A stretch of 7,274 nucleotides of DNA, taken from NCBI GenBank assembly GCA_934096025.1, contig CAKOLP010000041.1, positions 1 to 7,274 on the forward strand. Reading direction: 5' to 3'. The notes under the pieces are model-generated. The model was not told the origin of the DNA, made no database searches, and saw only the letters and a list, made by a program, of their open reading frames with translations. Numbering within the stretch: position 1 is the first letter of the stretch; every line of letters starts with the position of its first letter. Source of the stretch: an uncultured Bacilli bacterium. Lineage in GTDB: Bacteria > Bacillota_I > Bacilli_A > RF39 > UBA660. Below, piece by piece: positions 1 to 5,857 of this stretch. Made by a program: the position numbers and the translations under genes.

Positions 1-203
1 AAGATTATAAAACATTTTTTATTGGCGATTTTATTTTTTACTCATCTATTGGACGTATGGATTTACCAACGGGTAGTGTTTTAGAAATGAAAAAAAGTCT
101 TGAATTAATTAGTGAGTATCCAAGTGATACTGTTGTGTATCCTGGGCATGGTAGAAAAACTTTATTAGGTAATGAAGTAAATAATTTTAATAGATATTTT
201 TAA
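1..203 (+). CDS. MBL-fold metallo-hydrolase, C-terminal part (cut by window edge)
   Basis: This is the last 66 codons of a metallo-beta-lactamase-fold hydrolase; the first complete codon is at position 3 and the gene enters from the left. The visible part has GDFIF (residues 8-12), whose Asp normally bridges the two metal ions, then SIGRMDLP (15-22) and YPGHG (46-50), which supplies a metal-binding His. This pattern is typical of the glyoxalase II-like/YcbL branch, usually small cytoplasmic thioester or related hydrolases. The N-terminal HxHxDH metal motif lies outside the window, so activity cannot be confirmed and the substrate is unknown. The stop TAA at 201-203 is followed at once by a hairpin terminator shared with the convergent gerQ-like gene. 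Family assignment is fairly sure; the exact function is not. Confidence 0.85.
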   Translation, partial: DYKTFFIGDFIFYSSIGRMDLPTGSVLEMKKSLELISEYPSDTVVYPGHGRKTLLGNEVNNFNRYF

Positions 204-206
204 AAG

Positions 207-254
207 AAAAAAGAGATAAAACAAAGTAATTAGTTTGTTAATTATCTCTTTTTT
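207..254. terminator. Bidirectional hairpin terminator
   Basis: A perfect 13-bp inverted repeat pairs 207-219 with 242-254. The stem continues inward with AACAAA (220-225) pairing TTTGTT (234-239) around an 8-nt loop, with a 2-nt bulge at 240-241. The outer ends are runs of A on the left and T on the right, so an RNA read from either strand would end in a U-tract. It lies directly between the stop codons of the converging MBL gene and gerQ-like gene and probably ends both transcripts. The stem has few G-C pairs, as expected in such an AT-rich genome. Confidence 0.8.
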
Positions 255-255
255 G

Positions 256-612
256 TTAATAAGTTTTTTCAGAATAACTGTGAGAATAAATTATTGGTTC
301 CATGAATTCTACATAGTTTAGATAAATTATTCTTATTAAGTACCAAAGGTTGTTAGTGTTGTCCCTGATTATTAAGTGGTCTTTTCCGGCTTCTTCAATT
401 ATTCCCTCGTAGATTTTGTTTTGCCAAGCACTACTGTCTGGGTAAGATACATAAGCTTTGGCTTTTCTTCCTTTGTTAAGCCTTAAGATATTTTCAATAT
501 AACTTTGCTCTTGGGGTATATTGTTTGTAACTTCTGTTACAGATACATTTCCTGGTGGGGTTTGAAAACCTTGATTTGGAAATGTTGGATTTTGGTAATA
601 GCTACCGTTCAT
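256..612 (-). CDS. gerQ: Spore coat protein GerQ-like (YwdL family)
   Basis: A 118-residue minus-strand protein that I recognise as GerQ-like. Its core has EQSYIENILRLNKG (residues 35-48) and AGKDHLIIRD (75-84), followed by a hydrophobic strand-rich end (WYLIRIIYLNYVEF, 90-103). In Bacillus subtilis, GerQ is made in the mother cell, sits in the spore coat, is needed to localise the cortex hydrolase CwlJ, and is cross-linked by transglutaminase. The N-terminal 34 residues are Asn/Gln/Pro-rich and likely disordered. They are shorter than in Bacillus and contain no lysine before residue 47, so the N-terminal lysine cross-linking sites described for B. subtilis are absent. The start is ATG at 612-610, with a good GAGGTG ribosome site at 626-621, 8 nt upstream. 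It is a single-gene unit, divergent from yitT. The family call is strong; a role in spores depends on whether this organism sporulates. Confidence 0.85.
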   Translation of the reverse strand: MNGSYYQNPTFPNQGFQTPPGNVSVTEVTNNIPQEQSYIENILRLNKGRKAKAYVSYPDSSAWQNKIYEGIIEEAGKDHLIIRDNTNNLWYLIRIIYLNYVEFMEPIIYSHSYSEKTY

Positions 613-630
613 TTATTATTCACCTCTCTT

Positions 631-658
631 TATGATATGAAAATGTTGCTAAAAATAT
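631..658 (-). promoter_or_regulatory. Candidate sigma-E-like (mother-cell) promoter for gerQ
   Basis: Read on the minus strand, ATATT (658-654) is followed after exactly 14 nt by CATATCAT (639-632). This resembles the B. subtilis sigma-E pattern ATATT-N14-CATACANT and fits the expected mother-cell expression of gerQ. The same -10 also fits the sigma-K CATANNNTA form, but no AC is seen at the usual sigma-K distance. The predicted start would fall near 625, giving a very short leader that barely keeps the AGGTG ribosome site. That is a weak point of this call. Confidence 0.45.
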
Positions 659-674
659 GTCTTTAGATTATAAT
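646..674 (+). promoter_or_regulatory. Candidate housekeeping promoter for yitT operon
   Basis: TTGCTA (646-651) and TATAAT (669-674) are separated by 17 nt. The -10 is perfect and the -35 matches four of six consensus positions. Transcription would start near 681, about 16 nt before the yitT start. A second TATAAT lies at 678-683 but has no -35 at a proper distance. The -35 overlaps the region of the opposing gerQ promoter candidate. Because the background is AT-rich, a TATAAT alone means little; the correct spacing and position are what support the call. Confidence 0.55.
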
Positions 675-696
675 TATTATAATGTGGTGATGTGTT

Positions 697-1572
697 TTGA
701 TTAAAGAAGAATATAAAGAAAGCGTTATTAATGGTTTAAGTTTAGTATTGGGGATTTTTATTTATGCTATGTCTTTTAATATGTTTTTAATACCTAATGA
801 TTTAGTAGTTTCGGGGTTTAGTGGGGTTGCTATTGTTATTCATAAGTTGTTTGGTATTAATGCAAATTTATTTATTTATGTTGCAAATTTTTTAGTGTTA
901 TTTCTTGGGTTTTTTATGCTCGATATGAGTAAAATGCAGAAAAATATTTGTGGGTCAATATTATATCCTTTTTTGATAACGGTGACTTTGCCGATTAGTA
1001 ATTTTGTGTTAGAAAGAGTTGTTTTTGATGATTTTTTAATTGAGTTGTTACTTGCTACAATATTTTTCGGGATTGGTTCAGGGCTAATTTATCGAAGTGG
1101 GTTTTCGACGGGAGGTTCTGATATTATAATGCAAATAATAAGTAAGTATTTTGGGGTTAGTGAATCTAAATCAATGTTATATACAAATAGTATTATTACA
1201 TTGATTGGAATAATCGTTTTTGGTATTAGTAAAGGAATATATTCTTTTATTATTCTTATTGGGTCAACTTATTTTGTTGATAAGATTATGTTTGGTATAA
1301 AAACGAGTAAAATGTTTTATATATATACTAAAGAGAGAAGTGCTGTAATGCGACTTATTATGCATGAGTTTAATTCTGGTCTTACTTGTATTCCTTGTAG
1401 AGGAGGATATAATTTAAAAAGAGGGGTTTTAATTATGTGTGTTGTTGCTAATAATGATTATTATGCATTAAAACAAAAGATATTAGAAATTGATGAAAAT
1501 GCTTTTATAATTATAGATAGTTGTTACGAGGTAAGTGGAGGTATGAAAAGGCAAAGTTTACCGTTTATATAG
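697..1572 (+). CDS. yitT: YitT family membrane protein (DUF161/DUF2179)
   Basis: A 291-residue integral membrane protein of the YitT family. Hydrophobic segments lie roughly at residues 13-32, 56-75, 87-104, 112-133, 163-177 and 181-195. The family signature GLIYRSGFSTGGSDII is at 129-144, and GFSGVAI at 40-46. A soluble C-terminal DUF2179-type domain (about 215-280) follows the last helix. Length is normal for the family. The biochemical role of YitT proteins is not established. The start is TTG at 697-699, chosen because GGTGAT (686-691) lies 5 nt before it and the N-terminus then runs straight into the first helix; no in-frame ATG occurs until residue 25. It is the first gene of the plus-strand cluster, 41 nt before the yvcK start. 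In Bacillus, yvcK is usually preceded by rapZ (yvcJ), so yitT here is a different partner. Confidence 0.88.
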   Translation: MIKEEYKESVINGLSLVLGIFIYAMSFNMFLIPNDLVVSGFSGVAIVIHKLFGINANLFIYVANFLVLFLGFFMLDMSKMQKNICGSILYPFLITVTLPISNFVLERVVFDDFLIELLLATIFFGIGSGLIYRSGFSTGGSDIIMQIISKYFGVSESKSMLYTNSIITLIGIIVFGISKGIYSFIILIGSTYFVDKIMFGIKTSKMFYIYTKERSAVMRLIMHEFNSGLTCIPCRGGYNLKRGVLIMCVVANNDYYALKQKILEIDENAFIIIDSCYEVSGGMKRQSLPFI

Positions 1573-1613
1573 CAATTTTCAATTAATTGTGTTAAACTTA
1601 GTTTGTGATGAAT

Positions 1614-2561
1614 ATGAAAAAGATTGTTATTTTTGGGGGAGGAAGTGGCCTTTCTCAACTTTTAAAAGGAATAAAATTATTTCCATTAGATATTACTGCA
1701 GTAGTAAGTGTGGTTGATAATGGGGGAAGTACGGGGTTACTTAGGAAAGAATTTAATTTTCCGGCGGTTGCTGATATTACAAAAGTTATGTTAAGTATGT
1801 CTTCTGCTGATGAAGATGTTATTAAGCTTATGAATTATAGATTTACTAAATCTAAAACTATTGGAATACATTCTGTAAAAAACTTGCTTTTAATTGCACT
1901 ACTTGATATGAAAGGTAGTTTTGCTAAAGCTATGCCTGTTTTGGAATCTCTTTTTGATGTTAAAGGAAATATTTTGCCTTTAACTGAAGATAATGTTGAA
2001 TTAATTGGAATTACTAAAGAGGGCAAAGAAATATTTGGAGAAGCACAGGTTACAAAGTGTATAGATAAGATAAAAGACGTTAAGTATAATAAAGATATAG
2101 TTGTTAATCCAAAAGTATTAAAAGCTGTTAATGAAGCTGATTTAATTATTTTTTCTTCGGGTAGTTTATTTACTAGTATAGCTCCGCATTTACTTGATAA
2201 AACTTTAGTTGAAGCAATAAATAAGTCTAAAGCAGATAGGATGTATATATGTAATTTGTTTACACAACCAGGGGAAACGGACGGGTTTACAGTTCGCGAC
2301 CATGTAGATTATTTGGAAAGGTATTTAGGAAAAGGTAAATTAAATGTAGTTATTGCTAATAACAAAATTATTTCGAGTAAATTAGCTAGAAAGTATGCTA
2401 CTGAACAACAAAAAGATCCGGTAGTGCTTGATATGAATGAGTTAGAACATATTCATGTTATTCAAGATAAATTGGCAGTTATTGAAAATGGCGTTTATAG
2501 ACATGATGCTTTGAAGACTGGATATTTAATATTTTCTTATCTTATGGAAAGGCGTAAATGA
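1614..2561 (+). CDS. yvcK: YvcK/CofD-like protein (gluconeogenesis factor family)
   Basis: A 315-residue YvcK-type protein (GGGSGLS at residues 8-14, DNGGSTG at 35-41, TQPGETDGFT around 217-226, RDHV after it), of normal length. In other Firmicutes YvcK is cytoplasmic, needed for growth on gluconeogenic carbon sources and linked to cell-wall homeostasis; UDP-sugar binding has been reported. I chose ATG 1614 because MKKIVIFGGG is the usual family start and GTGAT lies just before it; GTG 1605 and ATG 1608 are in-frame alternatives adding two or three residues. Several usually invariant ligand-loop glycines are changed: the PGDIRN motif reads VADITK (52-57), GHSxGN reads GIHSVKN (84-90) and GPGS reads SSGS (181-184). 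Its stop overlaps the whiA start by 4 nt (ATGA), the conserved yvcK-whiA pairing. Confidence 0.9.
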   Translation: MKKIVIFGGGSGLSQLLKGIKLFPLDITAVVSVVDNGGSTGLLRKEFNFPAVADITKVMLSMSSADEDVIKLMNYRFTKSKTIGIHSVKNLLLIALLDMKGSFAKAMPVLESLFDVKGNILPLTEDNVELIGITKEGKEIFGEAQVTKCIDKIKDVKYNKDIVVNPKVLKAVNEADLIIFSSGSLFTSIAPHLLDKTLVEAINKSKADRMYICNLFTQPGETDGFTVRDHVDYLERYLGKGKLNVVIANNKIISSKLARKYATEQQKDPVVLDMNELEHIHVIQDKLAVIENGVYRHDALKTGYLIFSYLMERRK

Positions 2562-3469
2562 TAACTTTTACAATAAGCTTAAAAGAAGAAATAGCTAAAA
2601 ATGAAATAAATATTTTGGAAGCTAGAAGTGAGCTAGAAGGTTTTTTAAATTCTGTTTCTTGTTTTAAGAAAAATGAAATAAATATTACTTTGGAAAATGC
2701 AAGTATTGCTAGAAGAATATATAAAGAAATAAAAGCTATATATAATGTGTCTTTAGATGTAGTTATAAGAGTACAAAAAAGATTTAAAGTAAAACAAATA
2801 TATATATTGTCTATAAAAGATAAGGTTTCATATATAAAAGATAGTATTAAGTTGGAAAAAATGGAGACTGATGAGGAAAAAAATGCTTTTTTGCAAGGGG
2901 CTTTTTTGGCAGTTGGTAATATTTCTAATCCTAGTACGAGTGGTTATCATTTAGAATATATATTTGCAAGTGAAGAAATGGCTTCCTTGGTTTTAGGGTT
3001 ACTTAATGAGTTTAATTTGAAAGCTAAATTAATTAAAAGGGGTTATAAGTATATTGTTTATATTAAAGCTAGTGAGTGTATTAGTGATTTGATAAAAAGA
3101 TTTAAAGCAATTAATTCATTGTTTTATTTTGAAGATATAAGGATATATAAGGATCATAAAAATATGGTTAATAGGCTTAATAATTGTGAGATTGCTAATC
3201 AGGAAAAAAGTTTTAAAAGTGGACAAATGCAAATAAGTAATATTAATTTTTTGAAAGAAAAAGATTTATTTAGTTTATTAGAAGATAGAACTCAGATAGT
3301 GGCAAATGCAAGAATAAAGTATCCGGAGGTAAGTCTTAGTGAATTAGCAGAAATTATTTCTGTTGAAGATGGATATAAAATAGGAAAGTCAGGTGTTAAT
3401 CATCATTTTATTAAAATAAATAATTTAGTAAAAAATTATAAAGAAAGTAGTGGTATAAATGAATGTTAG
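2558..3469 (+). CDS. whiA: DNA-binding protein WhiA
   Basis: A 303-residue WhiA protein. The N-terminal two thirds is the degenerate LAGLIDADG homing-endonuclease-like fold, with GAFLAVGNISNPS (residues 114-126) and HLEY (131-134). It is followed by NRLNNCEIAN (205-214), a family landmark, and by a C-terminal helix-turn-helix domain ending in SGVNHHFIKI (278-287). WhiA controls sporulation genes in Streptomyces and affects cell division and chromosome segregation in Bacillus; it binds DNA without nuclease activity. The ATG start overlaps the yvcK stop and is preceded by GGAAAGG at 2546-2552. Its last 11 nt overlap nrdG. Length is close to that of other WhiA proteins, and both domains look intact. 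Confidence 0.93.
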   Translation: MITFTISLKEEIAKNEINILEARSELEGFLNSVSCFKKNEINITLENASIARRIYKEIKAIYNVSLDVVIRVQKRFKVKQIYILSIKDKVSYIKDSIKLEKMETDEEKNAFLQGAFLAVGNISNPSTSGYHLEYIFASEEMASLVLGLLNEFNLKAKLIKRGYKYIVYIKASECISDLIKRFKAINSLFYFEDIRIYKDHKNMVNRLNNCEIANQEKSFKSGQMQISNINFLKEKDLFSLLEDRTQIVANARIKYPEVSLSELAEIISVEDGYKIGKSGVNHHFIKINNLVKNYKESSGINEC

Positions 3470-3956
3470 ATTAGCTTCGAAGTTGCAACTTGATAGTATT
3501 GTTGATGGGCCTGGTATAAGGACTGTTATTTGGTTTCAAGGTTGTAGTCATAATTGTAAGTTTTGTCATAATCCCGATACACATAGTTTTGTGGGGGGAG
3601 CATTGTATACTGTTGATGAAATAAAAAAAGAATTAAGCGAACTTGAATTTCAAGACGGAGTTACTTTGTCAGGTGGAGATCCTTTTTTTCAACCGGAACC
3701 TGCGATAGAAATAGCCAAGTATGCACATAGTTTGGGATTAAATGTTTGGGCTTATACAGGTTTTTTGTATGAAGATTTGGTAAATGCAAAAGATAAAAGA
3801 AAAGAATTATTAGAAAATGTAGATGTCTTAGTAGACGGAAAATTTGAGATAGAAAAAAAGAGCTTAGCTTGCAAGTTTAGAGGAAGTACTAATCAAAGAC
3901 TTATTGATGTAGCTGCTAGTTTAAAAGAAAGTAAAGTGGTTTTATATGACGTTTAA
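3459..3956 (+). CDS. nrdG: Anaerobic ribonucleotide reductase activating protein, radical SAM (NrdG-type)
   Basis: A 165-residue radical SAM enzyme. The iron-sulfur cluster motif CX3CX2C is formed by C29, C33 and C36 (GCSHNCKFCHN). SGGDP (71-75) is the SAM-contacting stretch, VLVDGKFE is at 123-130, and FRGSTNQRLIDV is at 140-151. The short length and single cluster match NrdG, which makes the glycyl radical on the class III reductase NrdD; a pyruvate formate-lyase activase would be about 80 residues longer. NrdD is not in the window. The DGPGIRTVIWFQGC start region is shared with both groups, so a different glycyl-radical partner is possible. It overlaps whiA by 11 nt and the next gene by 11 nt, with only weak ribosome sites, suggesting translational coupling. 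Its presence implies anaerobic growth. Confidence 0.82.
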   Translation: MNVRLASKLQLDSIVDGPGIRTVIWFQGCSHNCKFCHNPDTHSFVGGALYTVDEIKKELSELEFQDGVTLSGGDPFFQPEPAIEIAKYAHSLGLNVWAYTGFLYEDLVNAKDKRKELLENVDVLVDGKFEIEKKSLACKFRGSTNQRLIDVAASLKESKVVLYDV

Positions 3957-4419
3957 AGATGGTGTTAATTATACGATTTTAAGTACTAATATAAATAAAG
4001 AATTTATAAGTAAACTTGCTTCTTATGTAGTAATTGAAGAAACAGATTTTAATAAATTGAAAGAAAAGTTAGATTTATTTCCTAGTAAACAAGTAGTATT
4101 TCATGAAGCTTGGTTTAATTTAACAGAGGAAGAAATAAAAAGTATTATTAATTTGTTAAGACTACAAAAAATAAGTTTTTTAAATGTAACTGCTGATGTA
4201 GAAAATATTTTGTATTCTGATTATGTTTATGTGTTTGATGGGAATAGTTTGATTTTAGAGGGAACACTAGAAGATGTGTTTAAAAATGAAAAACAATTGC
4301 GCGAATTAGGTTTTTCTTTGCCTTTTGTTGTGGAGCTTTCAAAGAAATTGAACTATTATGATATTTTGAATAAAACTTATTATGATATGAGAGAATTGGT
4401 GGATGTTTTATGGAATTAG
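3946..4419 (+). CDS. Degenerate ECF transporter ATPase-like protein (EcfA1 position), catalytically dead
   Basis: A 157-residue protein resembling the C-terminal half of an energy-coupling factor (ECF) ATPase. DYVYVFDGNSLILEGTLEDV (residues 92-111) and ELGFSLPFVVELSKKL (120-135) match the stretch after the H-loop and the EcfA-specific tail. The Walker B position reads VVFHEA (50-55): the metal-binding Asp is His, while Glu is kept. The D-loop reads FNLTE instead of a LDP form, and the switch His is Ala (VTADV, 81-85). No Walker A, Q-loop or LSGGQ motif is present; the N-terminal 45 residues are far too short for them. EcfA proteins are normally near 280 residues. The frame is intact and overlaps nrdG by 11 nt and the next gene by 10 nt. 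It cannot be a working ATPase; a structural or regulatory role is inferred. Homology is judged by eye only. Confidence 0.65.
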   Translation: MTFKDGVNYTILSTNINKEFISKLASYVVIEETDFNKLKEKLDLFPSKQVVFHEAWFNLTEEEIKSIINLLRLQKISFLNVTADVENILYSDYVYVFDGNSLILEGTLEDVFKNEKQLRELGFSLPFVVELSKKLNYYDILNKTYYDMRELVDVLWN

Positions 4420-4958
4420 AAGCATTAAATGGAAATATAATTGGTATTGTTAACTATAAAATAAAAGAACAATTTGCTGGTTTAGTAAAAGATATTGTGG
4501 TAAAGAAACCTGAAAAAGCTTTACAAATGGTGGGATTGGATACTTCGTATTTGGATAAAGATTTTGATACTTTGAGTTATAAAGATAAGAATAAAGTGAT
4601 TTTAGCGAGTAAGTTGCAAGATAGGGTGATAGTACTTAACGATTTTAGTCGAGGACTTACAAAAAAAGATATGGAGTTTTTTAAAAGTCTGTTTAAGAAA
4701 GTTGTTAATTATGGAAGAAGAATAGTTTTACTTGATAAAAAGGGGGAATTGTTTTTAAATTTAGTAGATTATATTTATGTTGTAAATGGCAAGGAAATAC
4801 TTACTTTTAAAAGTGTTTTTGCTCCGGATTTGGCGCCATGGATTCAAGAGGCTAAGATTGTGGAATTTACGCATGAGTCTTTGCATACTGGAATAAAGAT
4901 TAATGAATATAAAGAATTAGATGATCTTTTAAAAGCTATTTATAGGATAAAATCATGA
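4410..4958 (+). CDS. Degenerate ECF transporter ATPase-like protein (EcfA2 position), catalytically dead
   Basis: A 182-residue protein that aligns by eye with an EcfA ATPase in which every nucleotide motif has been replaced. GNIIGIVNYKIKEQF (residues 8-22) sits where GEIIGIIGxTGSGKST would be, so the P-loop is gone. ALQMVGLDTSYLD (37-49) is a good match to the segment before the signature, LSYKD (55-59) replaces LSGGQ, VIVLNDF (73-79) replaces the VLVLDEP Walker B, RGLT (81-84) the D-loop, and VLLDKK (106-111) the ThrHisAsp switch. About 55-60 residues, including the Q-loop and part of the helical domain, are missing between the P-loop and signature positions. The start is supported by GGTGGAT at 4398-4404. 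It overlaps the previous gene by 10 nt and truA by 4 nt. The reading frame is clean, so it appears maintained. Function unknown. Confidence 0.68.
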   Translation: MELEALNGNIIGIVNYKIKEQFAGLVKDIVVKKPEKALQMVGLDTSYLDKDFDTLSYKDKNKVILASKLQDRVIVLNDFSRGLTKKDMEFFKSLFKKVVNYGRRIVLLDKKGELFLNLVDYIYVVNGKEILTFKSVFAPDLAPWIQEAKIVEFTHESLHTGIKINEYKELDDLLKAIYRIKS

Positions 4959-5674
4959 GATATTTGCTGAAATTTTCTTATGATGGCACTAAGTTTCATG
5001 GGTTTCAACGGCAAAATGATGTGAAAAACGTTCAAGGAACTTTAGAGTCTGTTTTGAGTGAAGTATTAGAAGAACCTATTTTAATAAAGGGAAGTGGGAG
5101 AACTGATGCTTGTGTTCATGCTGTTAATCAGTGTGCCCATTTTGATACAAAGAAATAACTTACACGAAATATTATAAATAAAATAAATGTTATTTTGAAT
5201 AAGGAAATAGTTATAAAAAAATGGAAAAAAGTAGATGATATCTTTCATGCAAGGCATAGTGTTAAGAAAAAATGCTATATATATAAAGTTAATAATGGAA
5301 AATATCATGAAGATTATGAGGGTTATTATTATCAACTGAGGTATCCTTTGGATATAAAAAAGATGAAGCAGGCAAGTAAAGTATTTGTGGGTACGCATAA
5401 TTTTCAGGCTTTTGTAAGTGGAGAAAGACCGAGTTATATTTCAACAATTTATAAGATAAAAATAGTAAAAAAGAAAGATATTGTTTTATTTAAGTTTGTT
5501 GGGATTGGGTTTTACCGGTATATGGTGAGACATTTAGTTGGAGCTTTATTAGATGTTGCTAGAGGAAAAGTTGATTGTATAGTTCTTAGGGATATGTTAG
5601 AAAATCCACTAGAGAAAAAAACATTAAGTGTAGCACCTGGGTGTGGATTATATTTAATGGATATAAGGTATTAA
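4955..5674 (+). pseudogene. truA: tRNA pseudouridine synthase TruA, interrupted by in-frame stop
   Basis: TruA converts uridines 38-40 of tRNA anticodon arms to pseudouridine. The full frame is 239 codons plus stop, close to family length, with all landmarks: YDGTKFHGFQRQ (residues 9-20), GSGRTDACVHA (46-56) with catalytic Asp51, FHARHSVKKKCYIY after the interruption, then FVGIGFYRYMVRHLVGALL and the terminal APGCGLYLMDIRY. A TAA at 5156-5158 (codon 68) splits it, and the sequence on both sides continues in the same frame, so this is a single substitution and not a frameshift. The downstream part could only restart at TTG 5195 (codon 81), which has no ribosome site. The stop separates the catalytic Asp from most of the RNA-binding fold, so a product of the first 67 codons should be inactive. 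Gly of the usual TDAGVH motif is Cys53. The ATG overlaps the preceding gene (ATGA). Possible causes: recent mutation, sequence error, or readthrough. Confidence 0.85.
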
Positions 5675-5698
5675 AGCTATTGTGATGTAGCTTTTTTT
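5673..5698 (+). terminator. Intrinsic terminator after truA
   Basis: AAAGCTA (5673-5679) pairs with TAGCTTT (5688-5694) around an 8-nt loop, followed by more T (7 T in a row at 5692-5698). The stem begins inside the truA stop codon. It is the only clear terminator after the yitT start, so it likely ends the whole yitT-to-truA transcript. Confidence 0.8.
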
Positions 5699-5710
5699 AA
5701 TGTTTTTTAA

Positions 5711-5799
5711 AAAAGTGGGTCGGGAAATCGCCAATTTTGACTGAAAAGTGGGTCGGGAAATCGCCAGTTTTGACCAAAAAGTGGGTCGGGAAATCGCCA
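5711..5799. repeat. Three tandem 33-bp GC-rich direct repeats
   Basis: Units start at 5711, 5744 and 5777 with an exact 33-nt period. All three share an identical 23-nt block containing GTGGGTCGGGAAATCGCCA. Units 1 and 2 also share the 10-nt tail apart from three changes (ATTTTGACTG versus GTTTTGACCA); unit 3 loses the tail after the block. The 19-nt core has 12 G or C, strikingly high for this sequence. The array occupies most of the gap 5699-5857 between the truA terminator and the AAA/DUF4143 gene, and I saw no further copy of the core in the window. It could be an operator array for the downstream gene or the multi-repeat end of a lost mobile element (IS21-type ends carry such repeats); neither is shown. 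Confidence 0.93.
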
Positions 5800-5857
5800 A
5801 AATGTTGATTTTTTGGCTGATTTATGGCATTTTTAGGTATATAGGAGATTTAGGCTT

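Noticed and set aside
1835..2026. Minus-strand frame of 63 codons within yvcK
   Set aside because: Antisense shadow of a clearly conserved gene; no family resemblance seen.
5081..5398. Minus-strand frame of 105 codons opposite truA
   Set aside because: It lies antisense to well-conserved TruA sequence, and its composition is that of a low-complexity antisense shadow.
4955..5674. Stop codon reassignment (TAA read as sense) to explain the broken truA
   Set aside because: TAA properly ends the MBL gene and nrdG in this window, right at the family's expected C-termini, so a global reassignment does not fit.
5711..5799. CRISPR array
   Set aside because: The conserved block is 23 nt and the intervening stretch only 10 nt and nearly identical between units 1 and 2, so there are no real spacers; no cas gene is present.
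5701..5808. Open frame across the repeats giving a KWVGKSP repeat peptide in 11-residue units
   Set aside because: The period of 33 is a multiple of three, so any frame repeats. This frame has no ATG and only a TTG inside unit 1, with no ribosome site; the other frames meet TGA stops in the tails.
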